Counted from the stretch's first letter, positions 1-5,625 are shown. The stretch: DNA of 9,193 nt from Oscillospiraceae bacterium (GCA_031285945.1 JAITVF010000104.1:1-9193); one strand, 5' to 3'. Notes: generated from the sequence alone by a model not told the origin. Made by a program: numbers and translations.

Positions 1-291
1 CGCGCGGGGGCCTCCGGGGCAGCATAGCTCGGCCACGTCCTCGCCGGTATAGCTTTTTGGCGCGCGGTATATAAAGGCGACAGCGTCGTCTATTCCCCGG
101 CCTTTATCGTGAATTTTTCCGTAAGCGCCGGCGTAGCCCTCCCGCTCTGTAAGGGGAGGGCCCGATTTTGGGGTAAATACGCGGCCCGCAATGGCAAGGG
201 CGCCTGGACCCGAAAGGCGGATCATCCCGATTGCGCCGGGCCCGGCGGGAGTACTTACGGCCGCGATCGTATCGGCGTTTATGGGAATCAA
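1..291 (-). CDS. mnmE: MnmE (TrmE) tRNA modification GTPase, N-terminal fragment
   Basis: MnmE works with MnmG to install the (carboxymethyl)aminomethyl group on U34 of certain tRNAs, using a formyl/methylene-THF-binding N-terminal domain and a GTPase domain. About 97 codons are visible here and the rest lies beyond base 1. The protein reads ADTIAAVSTPAGPGAIGMIRLSGPG near its start and SYTGEDVAELCCPGG near the window edge. Both match the TrmE N-terminal domain, and no stop or frameshift interrupts the frame. The start is unclear. The only usual start codon is TTG at 291-289, but the strong Shine-Dalgarno run AGGGGGG (298-292) touches it with no spacer. ATA at 282-280 would give good 9-base spacing and the usual short leader (M-N-A-D-T-I). 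The family's CHGG motif reads CPGG here. Identity is secure; the start is not. Confidence 0.93.
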   Translation of the reverse strand, partial: MIPINADTIAAVSTPAGPGAIGMIRLSGPGALAIAGRVFTPKSGPPLTEREGYAGAYGKIHDKGRGIDDAVAFIYRAPKSYTGEDVAELCCPGGPRA

Positions 292-549
292 CCCCCCTGT
301 AGCTGTTATAGCCGATAAGCTTAAAAATTGGCTCGGCCCTAGTCAAAGCATCATCAAAGCGCCTTTTGCCAAAAAGGCTCCCGCAAATAGCCGCGCGAAG
401 ACGGAATTTAATAAGCAGCCCTAAAAACCGGCATGTCCGCTTTATAATCGCAGGCCGCTATTTTCTAATTCCCATTCTCCAACAGCTACAGGCGGAAGCC
501 TTAGGCCTTAGAGGCCGTGTTCATAAAGCCAGCCTTCTTCTTCTTTTGG
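292..549. other. jag-mnmE intergenic gap, no gene seen
   Basis: This 258-base stretch separates jag from mnmE. On the minus strand it has only micro-ORFs of 3-8 codons, none with a good ribosome binding site. It contains a perfect 7-bp hairpin (GCCTTTT 361-367 / AAAAGGC 372-378, loop GCCA) without a U-tract, so it is not a clear terminator. It also has a 12-bp inverted repeat, CCTGTAGCTGTT at 296-307 and its complement at 480-491. Weak minus-strand promoter candidates are TTGACT (346-341) with TAAGCT (323-318) at 17 bp, and TATAAA (446-441) with a poor -35. The gap suggests mnmE may have its own promoter, but none is convincing. Confidence 0.5.
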
Positions 550-1683
550 TCAGTCGAGCTCGATCTTGCCGTAAAGGGGCTTATTCTCGGCTTCCCTTGG
601 GGGATTCTGGGGAGGCGCGACCGGCTTTATCTCGCCGGAAAACTTTTCTTTTTCGCGAAATCCGCCGCCGCTCCGGTTGGGGCGTCCGCCGCTTCGCCCG
701 CCGCCTGCCGGCCTCGGATGATCTCTGTCCCTTGCGGGACCGCCGCTCGCGGGGGCGCTCCGGCGCTCGCCAGAGGGCGCGGGCCGCTCGGGTCTGTCAC
801 GGCCGCCGTTTTCAGGAAAGCGGGCCGGCGGCCTTGCGCCCCGTTTTGGGGTTTTTGCGGTGGGTGAGGTTATAATCACCCTGCGGCCAGGCTCCTCGCC
901 CACCGAGGTGGAGGATACGCCCTCAATCGTTGAAACGGTCGAGTGGATTATCCTGCGCTCAAAGGGATTCATGGGCTCAAGGGTTCTCGAGGTATCGGTG
1001 CGCAGAACCTGCTCGCTCAGCTTGCGGGCCAGCGCCTCGAGCGTTGACCTGCGCTTGACGCGATAATCGCCGCAGTCTACCGTTACGCGCAGGTATTCGC
1101 CGTCCTGCCTGTTGGCCACGAGGCCGCAAAGGTATTGCAGAGAATCAAGAGTTTCGCCCCGCCGCCCGATAATCTGGCCGAGACCGTCGCCGTTTACAGA
1201 AAAATAAACTCCGCCGTCCTCCCAGACGGTATCAATCTTGCAGGATTTAAGCTGCATGGCGTCGAGCATAGATACAAGGTAGTCCTTTGAAACCTCCGCC
1301 TTTCCCTTAAGCTCTTCTGATGGCGCCTCCAGGCTGATTTTTCTTTCCGTGGGGGCAAAGGCCGGGGCGGGCGGCGGCGGAGTGCGATCCCTACGCGCCG
1401 GCTCGGGTTTTCTTACCGGCCTGGCTTCTCTCTCTTTCGGGGCGCTTTCCCGTACGGGCTGCGCCTGGGGCTGCCTCGGCTCTTGTTTTTTGGGGCGCTC
1501 GGGCTCCCGCCTTTCGACCGTTACCTTTACCCTGGCGGGGGTATTCTTAATGCCTAAGAATCCTTTTTTAGGCAGATCGATTATTTCCCACACGCAGCCT
1601 TCCCGCTCGCAGCCCAGCTTGAGGCATGCCGCCTCGATCGCGTCTTCCACCGTTTTCCCGGTTTGTATAATCTCTTCTTGCAT
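550..1683 (-). CDS. jag: Jag/KhpB (EloR) KH-R3H RNA-binding protein with Arg/Gly-rich tail
   Basis: Jag is a cytoplasmic single-stranded nucleic-acid-binding protein. In Firmicutes homologues (KhpB/EloR) it partners with KhpA and affects cell elongation. This copy has 377 residues. Residues 1-56 are the Jag_N domain (KKGFLGIKNTPARVKV). Residues 57-115 are a Pro/Arg/Glu-rich linker. Residues 133-205 are a KH domain with the GxxG loop IIGRRGETLDSLQYL at about 171-185. Residues about 206-273 are the R3H domain (NPFERRIIHSTVSTIEGV, R and H around 243-247). Residues 276-345 form a long Arg/Gly/Pro-rich, probably disordered tail, and the protein ends in LYGKIELD. ATG follows AAGGAGG with 5-base spacing. 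The gene lies 26 bases after yidC, so they are probably co-transcribed. The RG-rich tail is unusual compared with the short Bacillus protein. Confidence 0.95.
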   Translation of the reverse strand: MQEEIIQTGKTVEDAIEAACLKLGCEREGCVWEIIDLPKKGFLGIKNTPARVKVTVERREPERPKKQEPRQPQAQPVRESAPKEREARPVRKPEPARRDRTPPPPAPAFAPTERKISLEAPSEELKGKAEVSKDYLVSMLDAMQLKSCKIDTVWEDGGVYFSVNGDGLGQIIGRRGETLDSLQYLCGLVANRQDGEYLRVTVDCGDYRVKRRSTLEALARKLSEQVLRTDTSRTLEPMNPFERRIIHSTVSTIEGVSSTSVGEEPGRRVIITSPTAKTPKRGARPPARFPENGGRDRPERPAPSGERRSAPASGGPARDRDHPRPAGGGRSGGRPNRSGGGFREKEKFSGEIKPVAPPQNPPREAENKPLYGKIELD

Positions 1684-1709
1684 TGGTCCCTCCTTATTTG
1701 AGGGCGAGC

Positions 1710-2900
1710 CTACGAGTTGTCCTCCTGATCTTCCTCATAGGCCTCGCCATACTTTTCGGCGTCGCGTCTTCTTGCCTCGGCAAGCCTTTTGCTCGCCTGA
1801 ACTTTAAGGTAAGCGGGGTCGTCCTGGCCCAGCTCTTTGGCGCGCTTTTTGGCCTCTATACGCTCGGCGCGCTCTTTTTCGCGCCTCTCCTCGGCTTCCT
1901 GCCTTGCCTTTTCGGCCATTTCCTTAGGGTTGAATATTTTATTCATTATAATATTCTGGCCAAAGCCCACCAGGTTGGAGTAGGTCCAGTAAAGGCCCAC
2001 ACCGGCGGGGAAGTTAAAGGTGTAGGTCAGCGAAAGAACGGGCATAAGAAGCATCATAGCCTTCATGCCGCCGCCCCCCGGCTGGCCCCCCGCCGCCGGC
2101 ATGTTGCGCATAGAGTTTAGCGAAAAGATCATCGAGGTTGCAAACGACAGTATCGGAATCAGTATGACCGGGCTAAACAAGCCCTTTAAAATATCGGTGA
2201 ACATCCCCACCGAGGGCGTCTGCATAAGATTGATGTTCATAAAGCTCATACCGGGCGCAAAGTCTACCAGGCTTTTGAGCACCCCCTGGTCTATGGCGGC
2301 GGGGGCGGTTACCATCTGGAATACGGGCCTGATAAGCCCGAACTGCGGCATTCCGGCTACGCTGAGGCTTGAAAACAGCGGCGCCGAGGCCATGCCGCCC
2401 TGCCCCAAAAGCCCGCCCAGCCTAGAGCCGGAAAAGAAAAGCCTGAGAATATCGAGCTGGGGCGCCCTGGCGGTGGCTGTGAGCATTCCCATGCCTGTCG
2501 CTACGCTGGTGAGGGAGGCGACCGTTTCGGCGCTAAGCCTCAGGATATAGGTCAGCGGCTTGTAGATAACGTCGATAATTCCAAAAAGAAGCAGCAGCTG
2601 GAGCGCCATAGGCAGGCAGCCGGACGCGGGATTAAATTTTTCGCGCTGATAAAGGGCCTGAATCTCCTCGTTGAGCTTGCGCTGATTGCCGGCGTACTTC
2701 TTTTGAATCTCCTCTTGCTGAGGGCGCAGAACGGCCATTTTCGCCGAGGTCTTCTGCTGGTTTATAGAGCTTGGTATGAGTATAGCCCTGGAAAACAGGG
2801 TGAAAAGCAGCAGGGCGAAGCCGTAGCTTGGAATCAATCTGTAAAGCAGCCACATCACCCATCCGAGCGGATACCCTATTAGGGAGTTAATAACGCTCAT
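1710..2900 (-). CDS. yidC: YidC/Oxa1 membrane protein insertase
   Basis: YidC inserts and folds membrane proteins, alone or with SecYEG. The 396-residue protein has the family core. A first hydrophobic segment (about 25-43) holds the conserved hydrophilic-groove arginine in LLFTLFSRAILIP (R38). A coiled cytoplasmic loop with the KMAVLRPQQEEIQKKY stretch (54-69) follows, then the hydrophobic segment CLPMALQLLLLFGIIDVIY (95-113). Further hydrophobic segments lie at about 243-260 and 280-320, the last with FPAGVGLYWTYSNLVGFGQN (297-316). Residues 327-396 are a charged Lys/Arg/Glu tail of the kind that contacts ribosomes. There is no signal-peptide lipobox, unlike Bacillus SpoIIIJ. A long Gly/Met-rich loop (about 130-240) lies between the second and third core segments. 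ATG follows GGAGG by 7 bases and overlaps the yidD stop (ATGA), implying translational coupling. Confidence 0.97.
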   Translation of the reverse strand: MSVINSLIGYPLGWVMWLLYRLIPSYGFALLLFTLFSRAILIPSSINQQKTSAKMAVLRPQQEEIQKKYAGNQRKLNEEIQALYQREKFNPASGCLPMALQLLLLFGIIDVIYKPLTYILRLSAETVASLTSVATGMGMLTATARAPQLDILRLFFSGSRLGGLLGQGGMASAPLFSSLSVAGMPQFGLIRPVFQMVTAPAAIDQGVLKSLVDFAPGMSFMNINLMQTPSVGMFTDILKGLFSPVILIPILSFATSMIFSLNSMRNMPAAGGQPGGGGMKAMMLLMPVLSLTYTFNFPAGVGLYWTYSNLVGFGQNIIMNKIFNPKEMAEKARQEAEERREKERAERIEAKKRAKELGQDDPAYLKVQASKRLAEARRRDAEKYGEAYEEDQEDNS

Positions 2901-3157
2901 TTACAATCCTCCGCGCATATAATATGGCCATTGTTTCTTTTAGGCGGCACGTAATCAACCCCGCCCGGGCAAAACGGGTTGCATCTTAAAACGCGTTTAA
3001 GCACAAGAAACCCGCCCCGCAACGCTCCGTGAATCGAAACGGCCTCGATCGCGTAGGATGAGCAGGTAGGGTAAAACCGGCACCTGTACCACGGCGGCTT
3101 GAGCGGCGAAAGAAATCTGCGGTATATTCGCAGAAAAAGCAGCAGAGCAGCCTTCAT
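2897..3157 (-). CDS. yidD: YidD membrane protein insertion efficiency factor
   Basis: YidD is a small membrane-associated protein thought to assist YidC-dependent insertion. The 86 residues have the full family pattern: an amphipathic N-terminus (residues 3-20), CRFYPTCSSYAIEAVSIHG (26-44), and the run LKRVLRCNPFCPGGVDYVP (53-71). The last stretch normally reads RCHPF, so His is replaced by Asn here. Several cysteines (26, 32, 59, 63) are visible. The start codon overlaps the rnpA stop by ATGA, and the stop overlaps the yidC start by ATGA. This puts rnpA, yidD and yidC in one translationally coupled chain. No strong Shine-Dalgarno precedes the ATG (only AAAGGG about 6 bases upstream), which fits re-initiation from rnpA. 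Confidence 0.96.
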   Translation of the reverse strand: MKAALLLFLRIYRRFLSPLKPPWYRCRFYPTCSSYAIEAVSIHGALRGGFLVLKRVLRCNPFCPGGVDYVPPKRNNGHIICAEDCK

Positions 3158-3501
3158 GGGTTGTCCCTTTCAAGCTTTCTAATAAGGCCCCGCAGCTCTT
3201 CTTTTACCGTCTGCATTTTTACCGCGGAGGCTCTTTGCCTTGCAACGGCCACAAAATCGCGGCCTGTGGGAATTTCATCCTCCAAAAGCCTGTACGCTTC
3301 CTTTATAACGCGCCTCGCGCGGTTTCTTTTTACCGCGCAGCCAAGCTTTTTTGTAGCGGTGATTCCAAGGCGGTTATACTTCCTGCCCTTTACACGGCAA
3401 CAATACATGGCAAGGCAGGGCGAAGCGGCGCTCTTCGCCCGCCGGTAAAGCCTGCGAAATATATAGTTCTCTGTAATTGCCTCTGTTTTCTTCACAGGCA
3501 C
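3154..3501 (-). CDS. rnpA: RNase P protein component
   Basis: RnpA is the basic protein subunit that binds M1 RNA (rnpB, not in this window) and helps it remove 5' leaders from pre-tRNA. The 115 residues contain ITENYIFRRLYRRAKS (9-24), the strand RLGITATKKLG (44-54) and the conserved RNR motif KRNRARRVIKEAYR (58-71). The protein is strongly basic, as expected. GTG at 3501 gives MPVKKTEA. A second in-frame GTG at 3495-3493 gives MKKTEAIT, which looks more like the usual family N-terminus. No good Shine-Dalgarno lies close to either, so the start is uncertain by two codons. The gene lies 129 bases after rpmH, across a terminator-like hairpin, and overlaps yidD by 4 bases. Confidence 0.96.
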   Translation of the reverse strand: MPVKKTEAITENYIFRRLYRRAKSAASPCLAMYCCRVKGRKYNRLGITATKKLGCAVKRNRARRVIKEAYRLLEDEIPTGRDFVAVARQRASAVKMQTVKEELRGLIRKLERDNP

Positions 3502-3565
3502 AAAAGGCGCGACAAAAGGGCGCCCTTCACCCTCCCTTTGAAGACATGCGGGCAGTAGCGGCGCT

Positions 3566-3597
3566 TAAAAATAAAAGCCACAAGAGGTAACTGTGGC
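3566..3597 (-). terminator. Rho-independent terminator or attenuator between rpmH and rnpA
   Basis: On the minus strand a hairpin GCCACA (3597-3592) / TGTGGC (3582-3577), loop of 9, is followed at once by TTTTATTTTT. It lies 34 bases after the rpmH stop and well before rnpA. Transcription starting at the rpmH promoter would meet it before rnpA. Partial termination would give much more L34 than RNase P protein. Terminator-like control between these genes is known in E. coli; its strength here is inferred. Confidence 0.7.
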
Positions 3598-3630
3598 ATA
3601 AGATCACTTTAAGGCCGTTTACACGGCTTC

Positions 3631-3765
3631 TTAGTGAGAAAGGCGCGCTCTGCCCTTGCTGCGCCGCATAGAAAGCACCTTTCTTCCGCTCGCGGTTCTC
3701 ATCCGCTTGCGAAACCCGTGCTCCTTCTTGCGCTGGAGCTTCTTTGGCTGATAAGTTCTCTTCAA
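3631..3765 (-). CDS. rpmH: Ribosomal protein L34 (bL34)
   Basis: bL34 is a small basic protein of the 50S subunit. Reading the minus strand from TTG at 3765-3763 gives 44 residues that begin [18 protein letters not shown] and end GRARLSH before TAA at 3633-3631. This is the whole family at its normal length, with the [15 protein letters not shown] core. The start codon is TTG. A purine-rich AGGAAGGGAGGG lies about 10 bases upstream. The gene is first in the cluster, downstream of a consensus promoter and just before a terminator hairpin, matching the need for one L34 per ribosome. Longer open frames across the same bases are shadows. Confidence 0.96.
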   Translation of the reverse strand: MKRTYQPKKLQRKKEHGFRKRMRTASGRKVLSMRRSKGRARLSH

Positions 3766-3806
3766 GGTAAAAATACCCTCCCTTCCAGGAAACCTTACAA
3801 ATTGAC

Positions 3807-3836
3807 ATTATACCAAAGCTTTTATGCGCGTGTCAA
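3807..3836 (-). promoter_or_regulatory. Main sigma-A-type promoter of rpmH operon
   Basis: On the minus strand, TTGACA (3836-3831) and TATAAT (3812-3807) both match consensus exactly, with an 18-bp spacer. Transcription would start around 3800, giving a leader of about 35 bases before the rpmH TTG. This is the strongest promoter seen in the window and is suitable for a ribosomal protein gene. Confidence 0.88.
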
Positions 3837-3859
3837 TAACATTTAAGTAATTAATTCGA

Positions 3860-3888
3860 GTTATTCGAGAAACATCTGTATTTGTCAA
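3860..3888 (-). promoter_or_regulatory. Possible second, upstream rpmH promoter
   Basis: On the minus strand a perfect TTGACA (3888-3883) stands 17 bp from AATAAC (3865-3860), a 4/6 match to the -10 consensus. It lies about 50 bases upstream of the main promoter and points the same way. Two ATTCGAG direct repeats (3854-3860 and 3863-3869) overlap the -10. The call rests on the -35 and spacing only. Confidence 0.4.
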
Positions 3889-3932
3889 TCACATGATCTA
3901 ATTAATAGTATTCCAAACAGTATGTTGAAATC

Positions 3933-3961
3933 TTGTAAATTTTCCTGCTTTATGGTAAAAT
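3933..3961 (+). promoter_or_regulatory. Candidate dnaA promoter
   Basis: TTGTAA (3933-3938, 4/6) and TAAAAT (3956-3961, 5/6) are separated by 17 bp. This is the best plus-strand promoter in the gap. Transcription from about 3968 would give a leader of roughly 187 bases that includes the hairpin and the DnaA-box repeat, so DnaA bound there could block elongation rather than initiation. Moderate match only. Confidence 0.5.
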
Positions 3962-3991
3962 AAGCTTTGAGTGGTTTTTCGTTAGATTTAT

Positions 3992-4024
3992 GTTGAAAAC
4001 TTTTTTTCAACCGCCTTTCAACCG
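3992..4024. repeat. Inverted repeat GTTGAAAA/TTTTCAAC with TTTCAACCG direct repeat
   Basis: GTTGAAAA (3992-3999) and TTTTCAAC (4004-4011) form a perfect 8-bp inverted repeat with a 4-base loop. The 9-mer TTTCAACCG occurs at 4005-4013 and again at 4016-4024, an 11-bp period, about one helical turn. TTTTCAACA-like words differ from the DnaA box TTATCAACA at one or two positions, so these may be weak DnaA sites or sites for another origin regulator. The arrangement is seen directly; the function is inferred. Confidence 0.6.
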
Positions 4025-4103
4025 GTTTTGCAGGCAGCGGCGTTGTCCTGTCACGGCGGCGGCGCGTTTTTCTTGCGGAAAGCCTCCCCGCGGGTTTGCG
4101 TTA

Positions 4104-4139
4104 AGGGGATTATATGTGGATTATATTGTGGATTATATT
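4104..4139. repeat. Tandem 12-bp repeat with two DnaA-box variants
   Basis: The unit GTGGATTATATT occurs twice head to tail (4116-4127, 4128-4139). It is preceded by a near copy, GGGGATTATAT, at 4105-4115. Each full junction makes TGTGGATTA (4115-4123, 4127-4135), which on the minus strand reads TAATCCACA, one base from the consensus box TTATCCACA. Both boxes face the same way at 12-bp spacing and end directly before the dnaA Shine-Dalgarno. They are likely to bind DnaA and to act in initiation and/or dnaA autoregulation. Confidence 0.75.
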
Positions 4140-4145
4140 AAGGAG
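4140..4145 (+). promoter_or_regulatory. dnaA ribosome binding site
   Basis: AAGGAG stands 9 bases before ATG at 4155. This decides the dnaA start. The frame stays open back to an ATG at 3990, but that codon has no Shine-Dalgarno, and the extra 55 residues would just translate origin repeats (VDYIVDYIKE). Confidence 0.85.
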
Positions 4146-4154
4146 TTTTACGAT

Positions 4155-5492
4155 ATGCGGGCTACGCCTTCCTCTCCCGAAAATTACGAGCAGCTCTTTT
4201 GGCTGGTGAGCGAATACTGCCGGGGACATATTTCTGATATTGCCCACACTCTGTGGATAAAGGAAATAAAGCCCACAGGTTTTGATAACTCAACCGTTTA
4301 CCTTAGGGTAAAGAACAAGTTCAAAAAAGATATTATAACCGAAAAGTACCTGCGCCTTCTCGCAAGCGGCTACGAGGAGGTTTTGGGCTTTGCGGTGGAG
4401 CTCGATATCTCGTGCGACGAGGACTACCCCGACACGGCCGACGAGGACTACCCCGCCGAGGAGGATGAGGAGGGCGGGGACTACGAATACACCTTTGGCA
4501 ACTTTATAGTGGGCTCTTCTAATAAATTTGCCCACGCGGCCTCTCTGGCGGTGGCCTCCAACCCGGGGCGGGCCTACAACCCGCTGTTTATCTACGGGGC
4601 CTCGGGGCTTGGCAAAACTCACCTTTTAACCGCCATAGGGACCGAGATACAAAAGAACTTCCCCGAAAAAAAGCAGATGCTCGTAAAGGGCGATCACTTT
4701 ACCAACGAGCTTATAAACTCTATTTCCAACCAGACCACGGCCATATTCCACGACAAATACCGCACGCCCGACGTTCTGCTGGTCGACGATATTCAGTTTA
4801 TCGGGGGCAAGGAATCTACCCAGGAGGAGTTTTTTCACACCTTTAACGCCCTTTACGAGGACAACCGCCAGATTATCATGACCTCCGACCGGCCGCCCAA
4901 GGAGATTAAAACCCTTGAGGACAGGCTTAGAACGCGCTTTGAGTGGGGGCTCTTAGCCGATATACAGACCCCCGACTTTGAAACCCGCACCGCCATTATA
5001 AGGCGCAAGGCCGAGCAGATAGGCATAGTAGTGCCGACAGAGGTGGCGGAATATATAGCAAACCGGCTCAAGACAAATATCCGCCAACTCGAGGGGGCGG
5101 TCAAAAAGCTGGCCGCCTACCGGCTCATACACGACTCGCCCCCCTCGATAATGGTGGCCCAAACCACCATACGCGATATTCTTAACGACAACCAGCCGGT
5201 ACCGATCACGATAGACCGCATTATAACCGAGGTGGGCAGAACCTACGGCCTGACTCCCGCCGACATACGCTCCCACAAAAGAAGCGCCAGCATCTCGAGC
5301 GCAAGGCAGGTGAGCATATATGTGGTGAGGGAAATAACCCAGATATCAATGGCCGCCATAGGCGAGGAATTTGGCGGGAGAGACCATTCCACCATGGTTT
5401 ACGCCGTTCAGCAGGTCGAAAAAAACATGGCGCGCGACCCGCGCTTTAAGGAAATGGTAGAGGATATCGTAAAAAATATCCGCGGCAGCTAA
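4155..5492 (+). CDS. dnaA: Chromosomal replication initiator DnaA
   Basis: DnaA is the AAA+ ATPase that binds DnaA boxes at oriC, melts the duplex and loads helicase. From ATG at 4155 it has 445 residues, the usual length. Domain I is about 1-85 (QLFWLVSEY...TLWIKEIKP). Domain II is a short, very acidic linker (88-111, with DEDYP twice). The AAA+ domain follows, with Walker A GASGLGKTH (148-156), Walker B LLVDDIQF (208-215), sensor region IIMTSDRPP (240-248) and the RLRTRFEWGL arginine-finger box (257-266). Domain IV has the DnaA signature GGRDHSTMVYA (407-417). The first gene right of the origin, it is separated from dnaN by 341 bases of origin DNA instead of being tightly linked. DnaA-box repeats directly upstream suggest autoregulation. 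Domain II carries a 24-bp duplication. Confidence 0.98.
   Translation: MRATPSSPENYEQLFWLVSEYCRGHISDIAHTLWIKEIKPTGFDNSTVYLRVKNKFKKDIITEKYLRLLASGYEEVLGFAVELDISCDEDYPDTADEDYPAEEDEEGGDYEYTFGNFIVGSSNKFAHAASLAVASNPGRAYNPLFIYGASGLGKTHLLTAIGTEIQKNFPEKKQMLVKGDHFTNELINSISNQTTAIFHDKYRTPDVLLVDDIQFIGGKESTQEEFFHTFNALYEDNRQIIMTSDRPPKEIKTLEDRLRTRFEWGLLADIQTPDFETRTAIIRRKAEQIGIVVPTEVAEYIANRLKTNIRQLEGAVKKLAAYRLIHDSPPSIMVAQTTIRDILNDNQPVPITIDRIITEVGRTYGLTPADIRSHKRSASISSARQVSIYVVREITQISMAAIGEEFGGRDHSTMVYAVQQVEKNMARDPRFKEMVEDIVKNIRGS
4252..4260 (-). promoter_or_regulatory. Consensus DnaA box inside dnaA
   Basis: TGTGGATAA, whose complement is the exact consensus TTATCCACA, lies about 95 bases into dnaA. It is the only perfect box found in the window. 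It encodes part of TLWIKE, so coding constraint alone could explain it. Its orientation is the same as that of the two variant boxes upstream. Confidence 0.5.
4415..4455 (+). repeat. 24-bp tandem duplication in the dnaA domain II linker
   Basis: An identical 17-base word (CGACGAGGACTACCCCG) occurs at 4415-4431 and 4439-4455, offset by 24 bases (8 codons). It duplicates the acidic DEDYP motif in the flexible linker between DnaA domains I and II. Perfect identity over 17 bases suggests a recent in-frame duplication. Length changes in this linker are usually tolerated. Confidence 0.8.
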
Positions 5493-5525
5493 ATATAATT
5501 TTTAATCCGTTTAAACATTTCACAT

Positions 5526-5560
5526 TCAACAGATATATTAAACTGTTGAGTTTTGCTTTT
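5526..5560 (+). terminator. Possible dnaA terminator hairpin
   Basis: TCAACAG (5526-5532) and CTGTTGA (5543-5549) form a perfect 7-bp stem with a 10-base loop, followed by GTTTTGCTTTT. It lies 34 bases after the dnaA stop. The stem is only moderately stable, so termination may be partial. It could instead be a protein site in the origin. Confidence 0.45.
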
Positions 5561-5565
5561 AAGCC

Positions 5566-5606
5566 GCCTGATATTCCACCGTTTCCCCAACAAATATTCA
5601 TCAGGC
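5566..5606. repeat. Inverted repeat GCCTGAT/ATCAGGC
   Basis: GCCTGAT (5566-5572) pairs with ATCAGGC (5600-5606). Adjacent ATT/AAT pairs extend it if a short bulge is allowed. The loop of 27 bases is pyrimidine-rich, and TTAAACTTTTT follows the right arm. It could be a weak second dnaA terminator or an origin structure. Confidence 0.5.
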
Positions 5607-5625
5607 TTAAACTTTTTAAACGCTG

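Larger units (their letters stand above)
3837..4154 (+). other. oriC, left part: rpmH-dnaA intergenic region
   Basis: This is the AT-rich gap between the divergent rpmH and dnaA genes. It holds the upstream rpmH promoter, a dnaA promoter candidate, a hairpin and direct repeats around 3992-4024, a GC-rich block at about 4025-4095, and a tandem repeat with DnaA-box-like 9-mers at 4104-4139. In Bacillus-type bipartite origins the box cluster upstream of dnaA is one of two origin parts and also allows DnaA to repress its own gene. The position and boxes support the same here. No RNA gene or credible ORF is seen. Confidence 0.75.

Noticed and set aside
361..378. Hairpin GCCTTTT/AAAAGGC as a jag terminator
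   Set aside because: No U-tract follows on either strand and it lies about 170 bases past the jag stop.
366..875. Open frame of 169 codons on the plus strand, and others opposite jag (517-867, 1349-1807)
   Set aside because: They are antisense to jag, whose GC-rich Arg/Gly/Pro codons keep the opposite frames open. The proteins look like no family, and no ribosome binding site was seen.
3527..3808. 93-codon minus-strand frame over rpmH
   Set aside because: It is out of frame with the clear 44-residue L34 and spans its promoter -10 and the terminator hairpin.
3990..4154. 55-residue N-terminal extension of DnaA from ATG at 3990
   Set aside because: No Shine-Dalgarno at 3990; the extension translates origin repeats; AAGGAG before ATG 4155 and family length support the shorter protein.
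5607..5621. CtrA-type site TTAA-N7-TTAA
   Set aside because: Spacing between the TTAA halves is 5, not 7, and CtrA is an alphaproteobacterial regulator.
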